Below are positions 42,819 to 50,312 of a stretch of DNA of 64,000 bases, one piece after another. The translations under genes and the position numbers were made by a program. This DNA comes from Gammaproteobacteria bacterium (lineage in GTDB: Bacteria > Pseudomonadota > Gammaproteobacteria > Enterobacterales > Psychrobiaceae), in the NCBI GenBank assembly GCA_013214945.1, contig JABSRT010000025.1, forward strand, positions 1 to 64,000, in the 5' to 3' direction. Every line of letters starts with the position of its first letter. Position 1 is the stretch's first letter. The notes under the pieces were generated by a model. It was not told the DNA's origin, did not search any database, and saw nothing but the letters and a program-made list of their open reading frames with translations.

Positions 42819-43535
42819 ATGAATAAACTAACATATCCCGTACTGCGTAGTTTTAGCTGTGCCACACTGCTTGCGTTTGGCTCGGTGGCACATGCCGCCA
42901 CCTTAAGCCTAGAGATTACTAATTTAACCCAAGGTATTCATTTCACGCCGTTTATCGTCGCAACCCATCAAACCGACCATCAATTTTTTGAAGCTGGCAT
43001 GGCAGCATCAACCTCGCTGCAAGCGATGGCTGAAGGCGGCGATATTTCGGGATTAGATACCGACGCCGTAGCGGCAGGGGCGATGGTGGTTAAAAACCCT
43101 AACCTCGGGCTATTAATGCCAGGGCAATCCGTAGCCAGTTTTGATATTAGTGCTAATGCCGGTGACAATCTGTCGTTAGCCGCTATGTTGCTGCCGACCA
43201 ACGATGCGTTTGCCGGGATCGACAGTTGGTCAATTCCAACCCAAGCCGGCACGTATACTTTAATGGTTAATGCCTATGACGCTGGCACCGAAGCGAACAA
43301 CGAACTTATCACAGCAGACTCTGGCGCGCCGGGAGTATTAGGCATTCCAGCAGATCCCAGTGGCAAATCAGGCACGGGCGGTAGTGGCGTGACAAGCACT
43401 GAACAAAATATGGCGGTTCATATTCATCGCGGCAGTTTAGGCGATGACGACGCGGCAGCAGGGCTTAGTGATTTAGACAATACCGTTCATCGCTGGTTAA
43501 ATCCGGTCTTAAAAGTAACCATTACGGTGCAATAG
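42819..43535 (+). CDS. Spondin-domain secreted protein 1
   Basis: A 238-residue protein with a signal peptide (ending near VAHAA, residue 26) and a spondin N-like domain: LEITNLTQGIHFTPFIVATHQTDHQFFEAGMAAS, LQAMAEGGD, AAMLLPTNDAFAGIDSW and VNAYDAGTEANNEL. The C-terminal end has HIHRGSLGD, matching bacterial spondin proteins. A ribosome site AGGAAG is 8 bases upstream. The gene is paired with a second spondin-domain gene 6 bases downstream. No function is established for bacterial members. Confidence 0.82.
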   Translation: MNKLTYPVLRSFSCATLLAFGSVAHAATLSLEITNLTQGIHFTPFIVATHQTDHQFFEAGMAASTSLQAMAEGGDISGLDTDAVAAGAMVVKNPNLGLLMPGQSVASFDISANAGDNLSLAAMLLPTNDAFAGIDSWSIPTQAGTYTLMVNAYDAGTEANNELITADSGAPGVLGIPADPSGKSGTGGSGVTSTEQNMAVHIHRGSLGDDDAAAGLSDLDNTVHRWLNPVLKVTITVQ

Positions 43536-43541
43536 GAGGCG

Positions 43542-44234
43542 GTGATGAACAAATTAACAAAAATAGCTGCCGTGGTATTGTGTGGTGCAACGCTGGTGGC
43601 TTGCTCCGACAATGAAAGTGACGATGATTATGCTAAGCAAGCTAGTTATCGGTTAACGGTGCACAACCTAACCAATAATCAGCCTTTTTCACCCTTGGCG
43701 TTTGCGTTGCATCAAGCGCAATATAACCCATGGCAGGTTGGAATGGCAGCTAGCCTTGGGCTAGAAAAACTGGCTGAAGGTGGAGACACCACAGATTTTC
43801 TCAGTGACTCTGCCATTATGGCCGCAAACTCTGGCGATGGCATCGTTGCACCCGGCATGTCACAGTCGGTCGAAATTACGGTTCCATACCATCAAATGCT
43901 GATGTATAGCGCGGCAACCATGTTGGTGAATACAAATGATGCTTTTACCGGTCTAAAACAATATGACATCTCTGCTTTAATGCCGGGTGAGTCAATGATA
44001 ATGCTGGCAACTGTATATGATGCAGGCACTGAGAAAAACACCGAAAGTACTGACACTATGCCAGGACCTGCCGATAATGGTATTGGCTTTGATGCGACGC
44101 GAGACGATGTTGGTTTTGTTACCGCGCATCAAGGTGTGGTTACTCAAGATGATGGCTTAACAAGCTCAGTGCTTAATCAGTCACATCGATTTGAATCAAA
44201 AGTGGCTAAATTCACCATTGAACGAATTGAATAA
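43542..44234 (+). CDS. Spondin-domain lipoprotein 2
   Basis: A 230-residue paralogue of the preceding protein, with a lipobox (ATLVACSDNES, Cys about residue 21) in place of a plain signal peptide. The same landmarks recur: LTVHNLTNNQPFSPLAFALHQ, GMAASLGLEKLAEGGD, AATMLVNTNDAFTGLKQY and YDAGTEKNTE. AGGAGG lies 7 bases before the ATG. It is probably anchored in a membrane while protein 1 is soluble. A two-component system follows after 30 bases. Confidence 0.82.
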   Translation: MMNKLTKIAAVVLCGATLVACSDNESDDDYAKQASYRLTVHNLTNNQPFSPLAFALHQAQYNPWQVGMAASLGLEKLAEGGDTTDFLSDSAIMAANSGDGIVAPGMSQSVEITVPYHQMLMYSAATMLVNTNDAFTGLKQYDISALMPGESMIMLATVYDAGTEKNTESTDTMPGPADNGIGFDATRDDVGFVTAHQGVVTQDDGLTSSVLNQSHRFESKVAKFTIERIE

Positions 44235-44264
44235 TCAATTAAGTATGATTAACAAGGAAAACTA

Positions 44265-44960
44265 ATGACCCAACGAGTACTGATTGTTGAAGACGAACAT
44301 GATCTGATTAATTTATTGGCGATCAATTTTAATCAGGCTGGTTTTGTGACCGAGCAAAGCCAGGATGGTACTCAAGGGCTTGCACTGGCCTTGTCGGGTC
44401 AATTTGACTTAATTATTTTAGACATTATGTTGCCAGGCGTTGATGGCATGGAAATTTGTCGTCAAGTTCGGTTAACTGACCAGCAAACACCTATTATGAT
44501 GTTAACGGCGCGCGACACCGAAACTGACAGGGTAATGGGGCTAGAAATCGGCGCTGACGATTATTTAACTAAACCGTTCGGGGTGCGAGAACTTATGGCG
44601 CGGGTGCGCGCGTTATTGAGGCGTTCGAGTATTGAGTTGGTTAAAGAGCAACAGCGTAATTTAAGTGTTGGGTCGGTGACTATTATGCCAGCAAGTCATA
44701 AAGTGATGATGGGAGATAAAGCGGTGCCTCTGACCTCAACCGAGTTTGATTTGCTGTATTTTTTAGCCAGCCATCCTGGTCAGGTTTTTAGTCGGGCCCA
44801 GTTACTTGATTCTGTGTGGGGTTATAATCACCTAGGGTATGAGCACACCGTTAACTCACACATTAACCGGCTACGGGCCAAATTAGAATCAGACCCTGGG
44901 CAACCACAATATGTCCATACCGTGTGGGGTGTGGGTTATAAATTTGAACAACTTATTTAA
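44265..44960 (+). CDS. OmpR-family response regulator
   Basis: A 231-residue regulator with a receiver domain (VLIVEDEHD, phospho-acceptor Asp in LIILDIMLPG, conserved Lys in YLTKPFG) and a winged-helix DNA-binding domain (LTSTEFDLLYFLASHPGQVFSR, then HTVNSHINRLRAKLE and VWGVGYKF). AAGGAAA lies 4 bases before the ATG. It pairs with the histidine kinase that starts 19 bases later. Targets probably include the adjoining peroxidase/spondin genes, by proximity only. Confidence 0.92.
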   Translation: MTQRVLIVEDEHDLINLLAINFNQAGFVTEQSQDGTQGLALALSGQFDLIILDIMLPGVDGMEICRQVRLTDQQTPIMMLTARDTETDRVMGLEIGADDYLTKPFGVRELMARVRALLRRSSIELVKEQQRNLSVGSVTIMPASHKVMMGDKAVPLTSTEFDLLYFLASHPGQVFSRAQLLDSVWGYNHLGYEHTVNSHINRLRAKLESDPGQPQYVHTVWGVGYKFEQLI

Positions 44961-44979
44961 CCTGGCCAAGGAAATATTA

Positions 44980-46542
44980 ATGAACATAACCAGCTCATTA
45001 GCGACGCGGATTATTGGGCTATTTATCGCGTTAATGGTAATAATTTTACTGTTGTTTGCGTGGTTTATTAGCCAATCAACCGTTCATAATCAACAGGTGA
45101 CAACCCAGGCGCTACACCAAGAACTGGCTAAAAACATGATTAAGGAAAATCAATTATTTACCAAGGGCAAGATTGATCCCGTGGTGTTAGATCACGTATT
45201 TCATTCAATGATGTTGCTCGGGCCTGCTTTTGAGATATATGTAGTCGATCTTAGCGGCAATATTTTGGCATTTTCGGCCCCAGAAGGTAAAGTAAAACGA
45301 CGCAAGGTTGATGTGATACCGCTTAAACAATTTATTGATAAACAGTCTATAAACAAGCCGTCTGTTGGCAAACAAGTCATTGGCCAAAAGGTAAGCTGGC
45401 CGTTACTTGGTGATGATCCGCGCCATCTTCTGCGCACTAAAATATTTTCAGCAGCGCTAATTTATCAAAACCAAAATCAACTCGGTTATCTCTACGTCAT
45501 TATTGGCTCTGAGCTGCAAGATAACCTCGATCAAAACCTCTTAGGCAGCAAGATAGCAACCCAAACCGGCGCGATTTTTATCGGCGCGCTACTATTTGCT
45601 TTATTGGCCAGTATTATCATTGTGTTAGCGATAACGAAACCATTAAGAGCCCTTAACTCAAAGGTCGTCTCTTATCATAAAAATCAAGGCTGGCGCCAAG
45701 GCGCACTGTTAGATCCTAGCCCCAATGTAATGCCCCCAGCGCCGGGTAATGAAGTCGCGCAGCTAAACCATGTCATTAATCAAATGGCCGTTACTATTAA
45801 CGAGCAATTTGAACAGTTAGCCACCATAGATCTGCAGCGCAAAGAACTATTGTCCTATATTTCTCATGATTTGCGCACGCCACTGGCTTCACTGACCGGT
45901 TATTTGGAAACTTGGCAGCAGCAACAAGCCAAACCTGTGGCCCAGCGAGCCAGCGAACAGGACCATTATATTGATATCGCATTGAAAAATGCCAAAACGT
46001 TAAGCAGTTTAGTGGAACAGGTTTTTGAATTAGCCCATTTGGAAACGGGCAGTGTTGAGCTTGATCGCGAACCAGTCGCTGTGGCTGAACTAGCACAAGA
46101 TATTATTGAGTCCTTTAAGCTGCGAGCGCAAACGGCTCAGGTGACACTAACCGTTTCACCACGAGATTCGAGCATTCAGGTTGACGCTGATATCGCAAAA
46201 CTTGAGCGGGTGTTAGGTAATTTAGTCGCCAACGCTATTCGCCATACACCGCCCGATGGCCAAATAGAGATAACCTTTGAGTCAATTGAGCTGGAGCACC
46301 AGCCACGAATATTAATCAGGGTGTCAGACACCGGAGCGGGCATTCCAAAAGACGCATTGCCGCGGGTATTTGAGGCGCATTTTCGCGCGGCCAACGCCCA
46401 AGATGGCACGAGCCAGAATGCCGGCTTAGGATTGGCAATCGTCAAAGAGTTGTTAGCGCTGCATCAAACCAATATCACGGTATCGAGCATTGAACGTCAA
46501 GGCACGACCTTTAGCTTTTCATTGCCGCAGTATCTGATTTAG
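44980..46542 (+). CDS. Sensor histidine kinase (HAMP, HisKA, HATPase)
   Basis: A 520-residue membrane kinase: first helix at about residues 10-33, a periplasmic sensor of about 150 residues, a second helix (GAIFIGALLFALLASIIIVLAI), HAMP-like linker, H-box KELLSYISHDLRTPLASLTGY, N-box LGNLVANAIRHTP, and G-boxes DTGAGIP and NAGLGLAIVKELL. The ATG at 44980 is preferred, with AAGGAAA upstream; the frame extends 23 codons earlier inside the regulator gene. Cognate to the regulator at 44265. Confidence 0.92.
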   Translation: MNITSSLATRIIGLFIALMVIILLLFAWFISQSTVHNQQVTTQALHQELAKNMIKENQLFTKGKIDPVVLDHVFHSMMLLGPAFEIYVVDLSGNILAFSAPEGKVKRRKVDVIPLKQFIDKQSINKPSVGKQVIGQKVSWPLLGDDPRHLLRTKIFSAALIYQNQNQLGYLYVIIGSELQDNLDQNLLGSKIATQTGAIFIGALLFALLASIIIVLAITKPLRALNSKVVSYHKNQGWRQGALLDPSPNVMPPAPGNEVAQLNHVINQMAVTINEQFEQLATIDLQRKELLSYISHDLRTPLASLTGYLETWQQQQAKPVAQRASEQDHYIDIALKNAKTLSSLVEQVFELAHLETGSVELDREPVAVAELAQDIIESFKLRAQTAQVTLTVSPRDSSIQVDADIAKLERVLGNLVANAIRHTPPDGQIEITFESIELEHQPRILIRVSDTGAGIPKDALPRVFEAHFRAANAQDGTSQNAGLGLAIVKELLALHQTNITVSSIERQGTTFSFSLPQYLI

Positions 46543-46621
46543 AGTTTGTTGAATTAAGCTGGTTTTGGATTTATATTATTGATACTGAAATGGTTATTAT
46601 GCAGCGTTATTGTTGTGACGT

Positions 46622-46690
46622 CGGTGATTAGCGCAGCTTGGTAGCGCATCACGCTGGGGGCGTGAGGGTCAGAGGTTCAAATCTCATTTT
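46622..46690 (+). pseudogene. Degraded tRNA-Pro (GGG anticodon), 3' end missing
   Basis: Bases 46622-46685 follow a tRNA-Pro closely: acceptor 5' strand CGGTGAT, D-arm GCGCAGCTTGGTAGCGC, anticodon arm TCACG-CTGGGGG-CGTGA (anticodon GGG), variable GGGTC, and T-arm AGAGGTTCAAATCTC. The sequence then turns into ATTTTTAAAAATAGC where CT plus ATCACCG and CCA are needed, so the acceptor stem cannot close. It is most likely non-functional. The surrounding gap (46543-47092) shows no protein gene. Confidence 0.7.
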
Positions 46691-46995
46691 TAAAAATAGC
46701 TTGCTACAGGCTGTTTCATTCCACCTATTTGTTCAATTTCCGATTTAATCAATGCCACTTGCAGAGCGCTTTGCTGCCAATTGAACTTGGCTTACTTACC
46801 GCAATATCAATCTTAGCAATTGTCGATGCTGGCACTATTCTTTAGTCGAGTTAGTGAGATTAATTGGGTATTTATTGGCCGTACTTTTGTTATCAATCTC
46901 GCTGTAAACAATATTTGTTAATGCCCGTGTAGCCTTGCCCTTGAGCATGGTGCACCTCGATTAAATGAGTCATTGGCTTTAATCCCGACGACGCT

Positions 46996-47012
46996 TGTTA
47001 CATTTTGTAACA
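46996..47012. promoter_or_regulatory. Palindromic operator candidate upstream of the permease gene
   Basis: TGTTACA-TTT-TGTAACA, a 17-base inverted repeat 80 bases before the permease start. The shape suits a dimeric repressor or activator of the permease/acyl-CoA ligase operon; the regulator is not identified. Confidence 0.5.
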
Positions 47013-47092
47013 TTGTGGTAAAAATTCTGACACGCTTTAGTAGTTCACTAATACATCAATAAATCCAAACTACATAAAAATAAGGATAGTCG

Positions 47093-48508
47093 ATGTTAGT
47101 TAATCAGCGTAAAGAAGGCGCCGAACAGCCATACTGGCCGGCCGGACCATTCAAAATTAGATTGCCATTTATTCACTACCGCTGGGAAATTCCCGAAATG
47201 ATTCAGGGATTTTTCATGTTTGTGGTCGGGTTGGCGATGATCCCACTGCTCGAAACTTATCTGGGCATGCCTTACGAAGCGGCACTTGCTTTCACCTTTA
47301 TTGCCGGTGTTGGTTATATATTACCTTCGTTATTGGGGGTGCCGCTGGTGCCTGGCTGGATAACGCCTGCTATCCCGGTCGTGTTACTTTATCTTAAAGG
47401 TTTTGAACCCGGGCCCGAAGCGATTAAAGCGTTGTTTGCATTGCAAATTGAAGTGTCACTGATTTTCTTATTTTTAGGGGTGACTCGATTAGGCTCTAAA
47501 TTGGTCGATTTCATTCCTAATTCACTAAAATCTGGCGTTATTATTGGTGCTGGCATGGCTGCATTGATGGGAGAGTTAAAATTTGGTGGCCGGATTGATG
47601 CCACCCCAATTTCATTAATTGTTGGCTCGATTATCTCTGCTTATGTGCTGTTTTCGTTGTCCTTTAAGAATGTGGTTGCCCAAAATAGCTTAGCCAAGAA
47701 AATTGCCAACTTTGGCATGGTCCCAGGCATGATCATTGCGATGGTCATCGGCTGGGTCGTCGGTGAATATCCATTACCAGATGTTAAGTGGGGCATCACC
47801 GAACCTGATTTTTCATTAATGTGGCAGTATTTGGTCTTTAGTGTCGGCTTTCCTGATTGGGACGTATTTTTACTGGCTATTCCAACGGCGCTGATTGCTT
47901 ATGTGATCGCCTTTGGTGACATTATTGTTGGTTTCACTTTGGTCAAACGGGTCGACCATATTCGGACCGATGAAGCCATTGAAGAGAATGTCGATCGTGT
48001 TCATTTAGTGACCGCTATCCGTAATGCAATTCATGCATTCTTTGCTCCTTGGCCTGGACTTGCTGGGCCGTTATGGACCGCTGCTCACGCGACTGTTGCC
48101 GAACGTTATGCAATGGGGCGCACGTCAATGGACTCTATTTATAGCGGCGGTGGAACATTCTGGATTAGTGGGCTATTGGCTTTATTTGCCTTGCCATTAG
48201 TGACGATATTTAAACCGGTATTGCCGATAGCGTTGTCTTTAACGCTTATTTTAACCGCTTACATTTGTATCATGGTGGGCATGGAGCAGCTCAAAAATTC
48301 AACTGAGCGTGGCGTCGCCGGCATTGTGGCGGTGACCTTGGCAATGCCAGATCCTAAATCAACGGTTTACGCGGTCGTTATTGGCTTAGTGCTGTATTTC
48401 TTCATTGAACGCCCAACATTACTGGGTAAGCACAATGCTCAAGAAGATGTCATTTTTGACGATGAAGCCGCGAGCAAGCTGGCAACTGCTGACTCAGACA
48501 AAGCATAA
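47093..48508 (+). CDS. Multi-pass permease, NCS2 (xanthine/uracil)-like
   Basis: A 471-residue inner-membrane protein with about 12-13 hydrophobic segments. IPEMIQGFFMFVVGLAMIPLLE, a Gly-rich VIIGAGMAALMGEL and a long loop with FGDIIVGFTLVKRVDHIRTDEAIEENVDR suggest the NCS2/solute-carrier-23 fold. The usual purine-permease signature is not obvious, so the substrate is open. It lies 18 bases before an acyl-CoA ligase gene. An organic-acid substrate is as likely as a nucleobase given that partner. Start ATG is preceded by AAGGATAG. Confidence 0.6.
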   Translation: MLVNQRKEGAEQPYWPAGPFKIRLPFIHYRWEIPEMIQGFFMFVVGLAMIPLLETYLGMPYEAALAFTFIAGVGYILPSLLGVPLVPGWITPAIPVVLLYLKGFEPGPEAIKALFALQIEVSLIFLFLGVTRLGSKLVDFIPNSLKSGVIIGAGMAALMGELKFGGRIDATPISLIVGSIISAYVLFSLSFKNVVAQNSLAKKIANFGMVPGMIIAMVIGWVVGEYPLPDVKWGITEPDFSLMWQYLVFSVGFPDWDVFLLAIPTALIAYVIAFGDIIVGFTLVKRVDHIRTDEAIEENVDRVHLVTAIRNAIHAFFAPWPGLAGPLWTAAHATVAERYAMGRTSMDSIYSGGGTFWISGLLALFALPLVTIFKPVLPIALSLTLILTAYICIMVGMEQLKNSTERGVAGIVAVTLAMPDPKSTVYAVVIGLVLYFFIERPTLLGKHNAQEDVIFDDEAASKLATADSDKA

Positions 48509-48526
48509 GCGCACCGGAGATTACCA

Positions 48527-50152
48527 ATGACTAAACATAATATATTTGATCAATATCTAGAACCTAATCCGGCTAACTATGTCGCGTTAAATCCCATTTC
48601 ATTTTTAGAGCGGTCGGCATTTGTTTACCCCGATAAAATCGCCACCATTAATGGGGATATTCGCCGTAGTTGGAAGCAGGTATATCAGCGATGTTGCCGT
48701 TTTGCTAGTGCGCTGCAACAACGTGGTATTAGCAAAGGAGATACGGTTTCAATTATTGCGCCCAATATTAGTGAGCACTTTGAAGCACATTTTGCAGTGC
48801 CGATGTGCGGCGCCGTATTAAATTCGATTAATACTCGGCTTGATGCCCAAGCCATTGCATTTATTTTAGTGCATGCCGAAACCAAGGTGCTGATAACCGA
48901 TCGTGAATTTAGCCCGGTGGTAAATAAGGCGTTGCGGATGCTCGAACATAAACCGCTGGTGATCGACATTGATGATCCCAATTTTAACGAGGGAGATTTT
49001 ATTGGCGCCTTAACTTACGATCAATTATTGCTCGAAGGCACTAGTGATTTTAGTCCGGTTAATCCTGAAAATGAGTGGGACGCTATTACGCTTAATTATA
49101 CCTCTGGCACGACTGGCGATCCAAAAGGGGTGGTTTATCATTACCGCGGCGCTTATTTAAATGCCGTGAGCAATGTGATGTCATGGGGCATGAGTGAGCA
49201 CCCGGTGTATTTATGGACCTTGCCGATGTTTCATTGCAATGGTTGGTGTTTTCCGTGGTCTATAGCAGCAACCGCCGGTACCAGTGTCAGCCTGCGGCAT
49301 GTTAAAACCGAATTAATTTATGAGTTAATAAACACCGAAAACGTCGGCTATTTCTGCGGCGCGCCGATTGTACTTAATATGCTCAATGGCGCAACTCAAG
49401 CGTTAAAGGACAGTATTAGCCATGAGGTTAAGGTAATGACTGCTGGCGCGCCACCACCGGCATCAGTCATTGAAGGGATGGAGGCGTCAGGGTTTAAAGT
49501 AACGCATGTTTACGGCTTAACGGAAACCTATGGTCCGTCGGTTATTTGTGCTTGGCATGACAAATGGAACACTCAAAGTGCCGAGCAGCAGGCCAGGCTA
49601 AAGTCACGTCAAGGTGTCCGTTCGCCGATGTTAGAACAGTTAATGGTTGCTGATCCCGAGACTTTAAAGCCAGTACCGCAAGACGGCAACAGCATCGGCG
49701 AAATATTCATGCGCGGAAATGTAGTGATGAAAGGATATCTAAAAAACCCTTCCACCACTGACAGTGCGTTTGCTGGTGGCTGGTTACATTCAGGTGACTT
49801 AGCGGTATGGCATAGTGACGGTTACATTGAAATTAAAGACCGCTCTAAAGATGTCATTATCTCGGGCGGTGAAAATATCTCGAGTGTTGAAGTCGAAGAC
49901 ATTTTGTATCGTCATCCTAAAATACAGGAGGTTGCGGTCGTGGCTAAAAAAGATGATAAATGGGGGGAAACGCCATGCGCTTTTATTACGTTAATCCCCG
50001 GTGAAGATTTGTCCGAACAAGAGGTCTTTGATTTTTGCCGCATTAACATGGCGCGTTTTAAAGCGCCTAAATCCGTGTTTTTTGGTGAGTTACCAAAAAC
50101 ATCGACCGGTAAAATTCAAAAGTTTTTATTACGAGAGCTCGCCAATGATTAA
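48527..50152 (+). CDS. AMP-forming acyl-CoA ligase
   Basis: A 541-residue ANL-superfamily enzyme that activates a carboxylic acid with ATP and joins it to coenzyme A. The P-loop-like motif is LNYTSGTTGDPKGV (about residue 188), followed by the acyl-site GLTETYGP (about 330), LHSGDLAVWHSDGYIEIKDRSKDVI and the catalytic-lysine motif KTSTGKIQK near the end. The overall pattern is closest to medium/short-chain or methylmercaptopropionate-type ligases; the substrate is undetermined. It is co-transcribed with the upstream permease, which may import the acid, and is followed by a strong terminator. Confidence 0.88.
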   Translation: MTKHNIFDQYLEPNPANYVALNPISFLERSAFVYPDKIATINGDIRRSWKQVYQRCCRFASALQQRGISKGDTVSIIAPNISEHFEAHFAVPMCGAVLNSINTRLDAQAIAFILVHAETKVLITDREFSPVVNKALRMLEHKPLVIDIDDPNFNEGDFIGALTYDQLLLEGTSDFSPVNPENEWDAITLNYTSGTTGDPKGVVYHYRGAYLNAVSNVMSWGMSEHPVYLWTLPMFHCNGWCFPWSIAATAGTSVSLRHVKTELIYELINTENVGYFCGAPIVLNMLNGATQALKDSISHEVKVMTAGAPPPASVIEGMEASGFKVTHVYGLTETYGPSVICAWHDKWNTQSAEQQARLKSRQGVRSPMLEQLMVADPETLKPVPQDGNSIGEIFMRGNVVMKGYLKNPSTTDSAFAGGWLHSGDLAVWHSDGYIEIKDRSKDVIISGGENISSVEVEDILYRHPKIQEVAVVAKKDDKWGETPCAFITLIPGEDLSEQEVFDFCRINMARFKAPKSVFFGELPKTSTGKIQKFLLRELAND

Positions 50153-50180
50153 ATTTTAGTCCTAATATTGGGACGTTGTT

Positions 50181-50244
50181 GGCCACAGTTATTATGCAGT
50201 TCTCCCTTGCTGTGGCCTTTGGCTGGATTTATCCAGCCTTTTTT
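50181..50244 (+). terminator. Tandem hairpins with rho-independent terminator
   Basis: GGCTGGA-TTTA-TCCAGCC at 50221-50238 followed by six T is a strong intrinsic terminator. Just before it, GGCCACAG (50181-50188) and CTGTGGCC (50210-50217) form another stem. They end the permease/acyl-CoA ligase operon. Confidence 0.85.
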
Positions 50245-50312
50245 GATCTAATATCGCAAAGCTAAGCTCATGTTATTCTGCATGTTCTTATGGTATAAAT
50301 CTGGATTATTTA

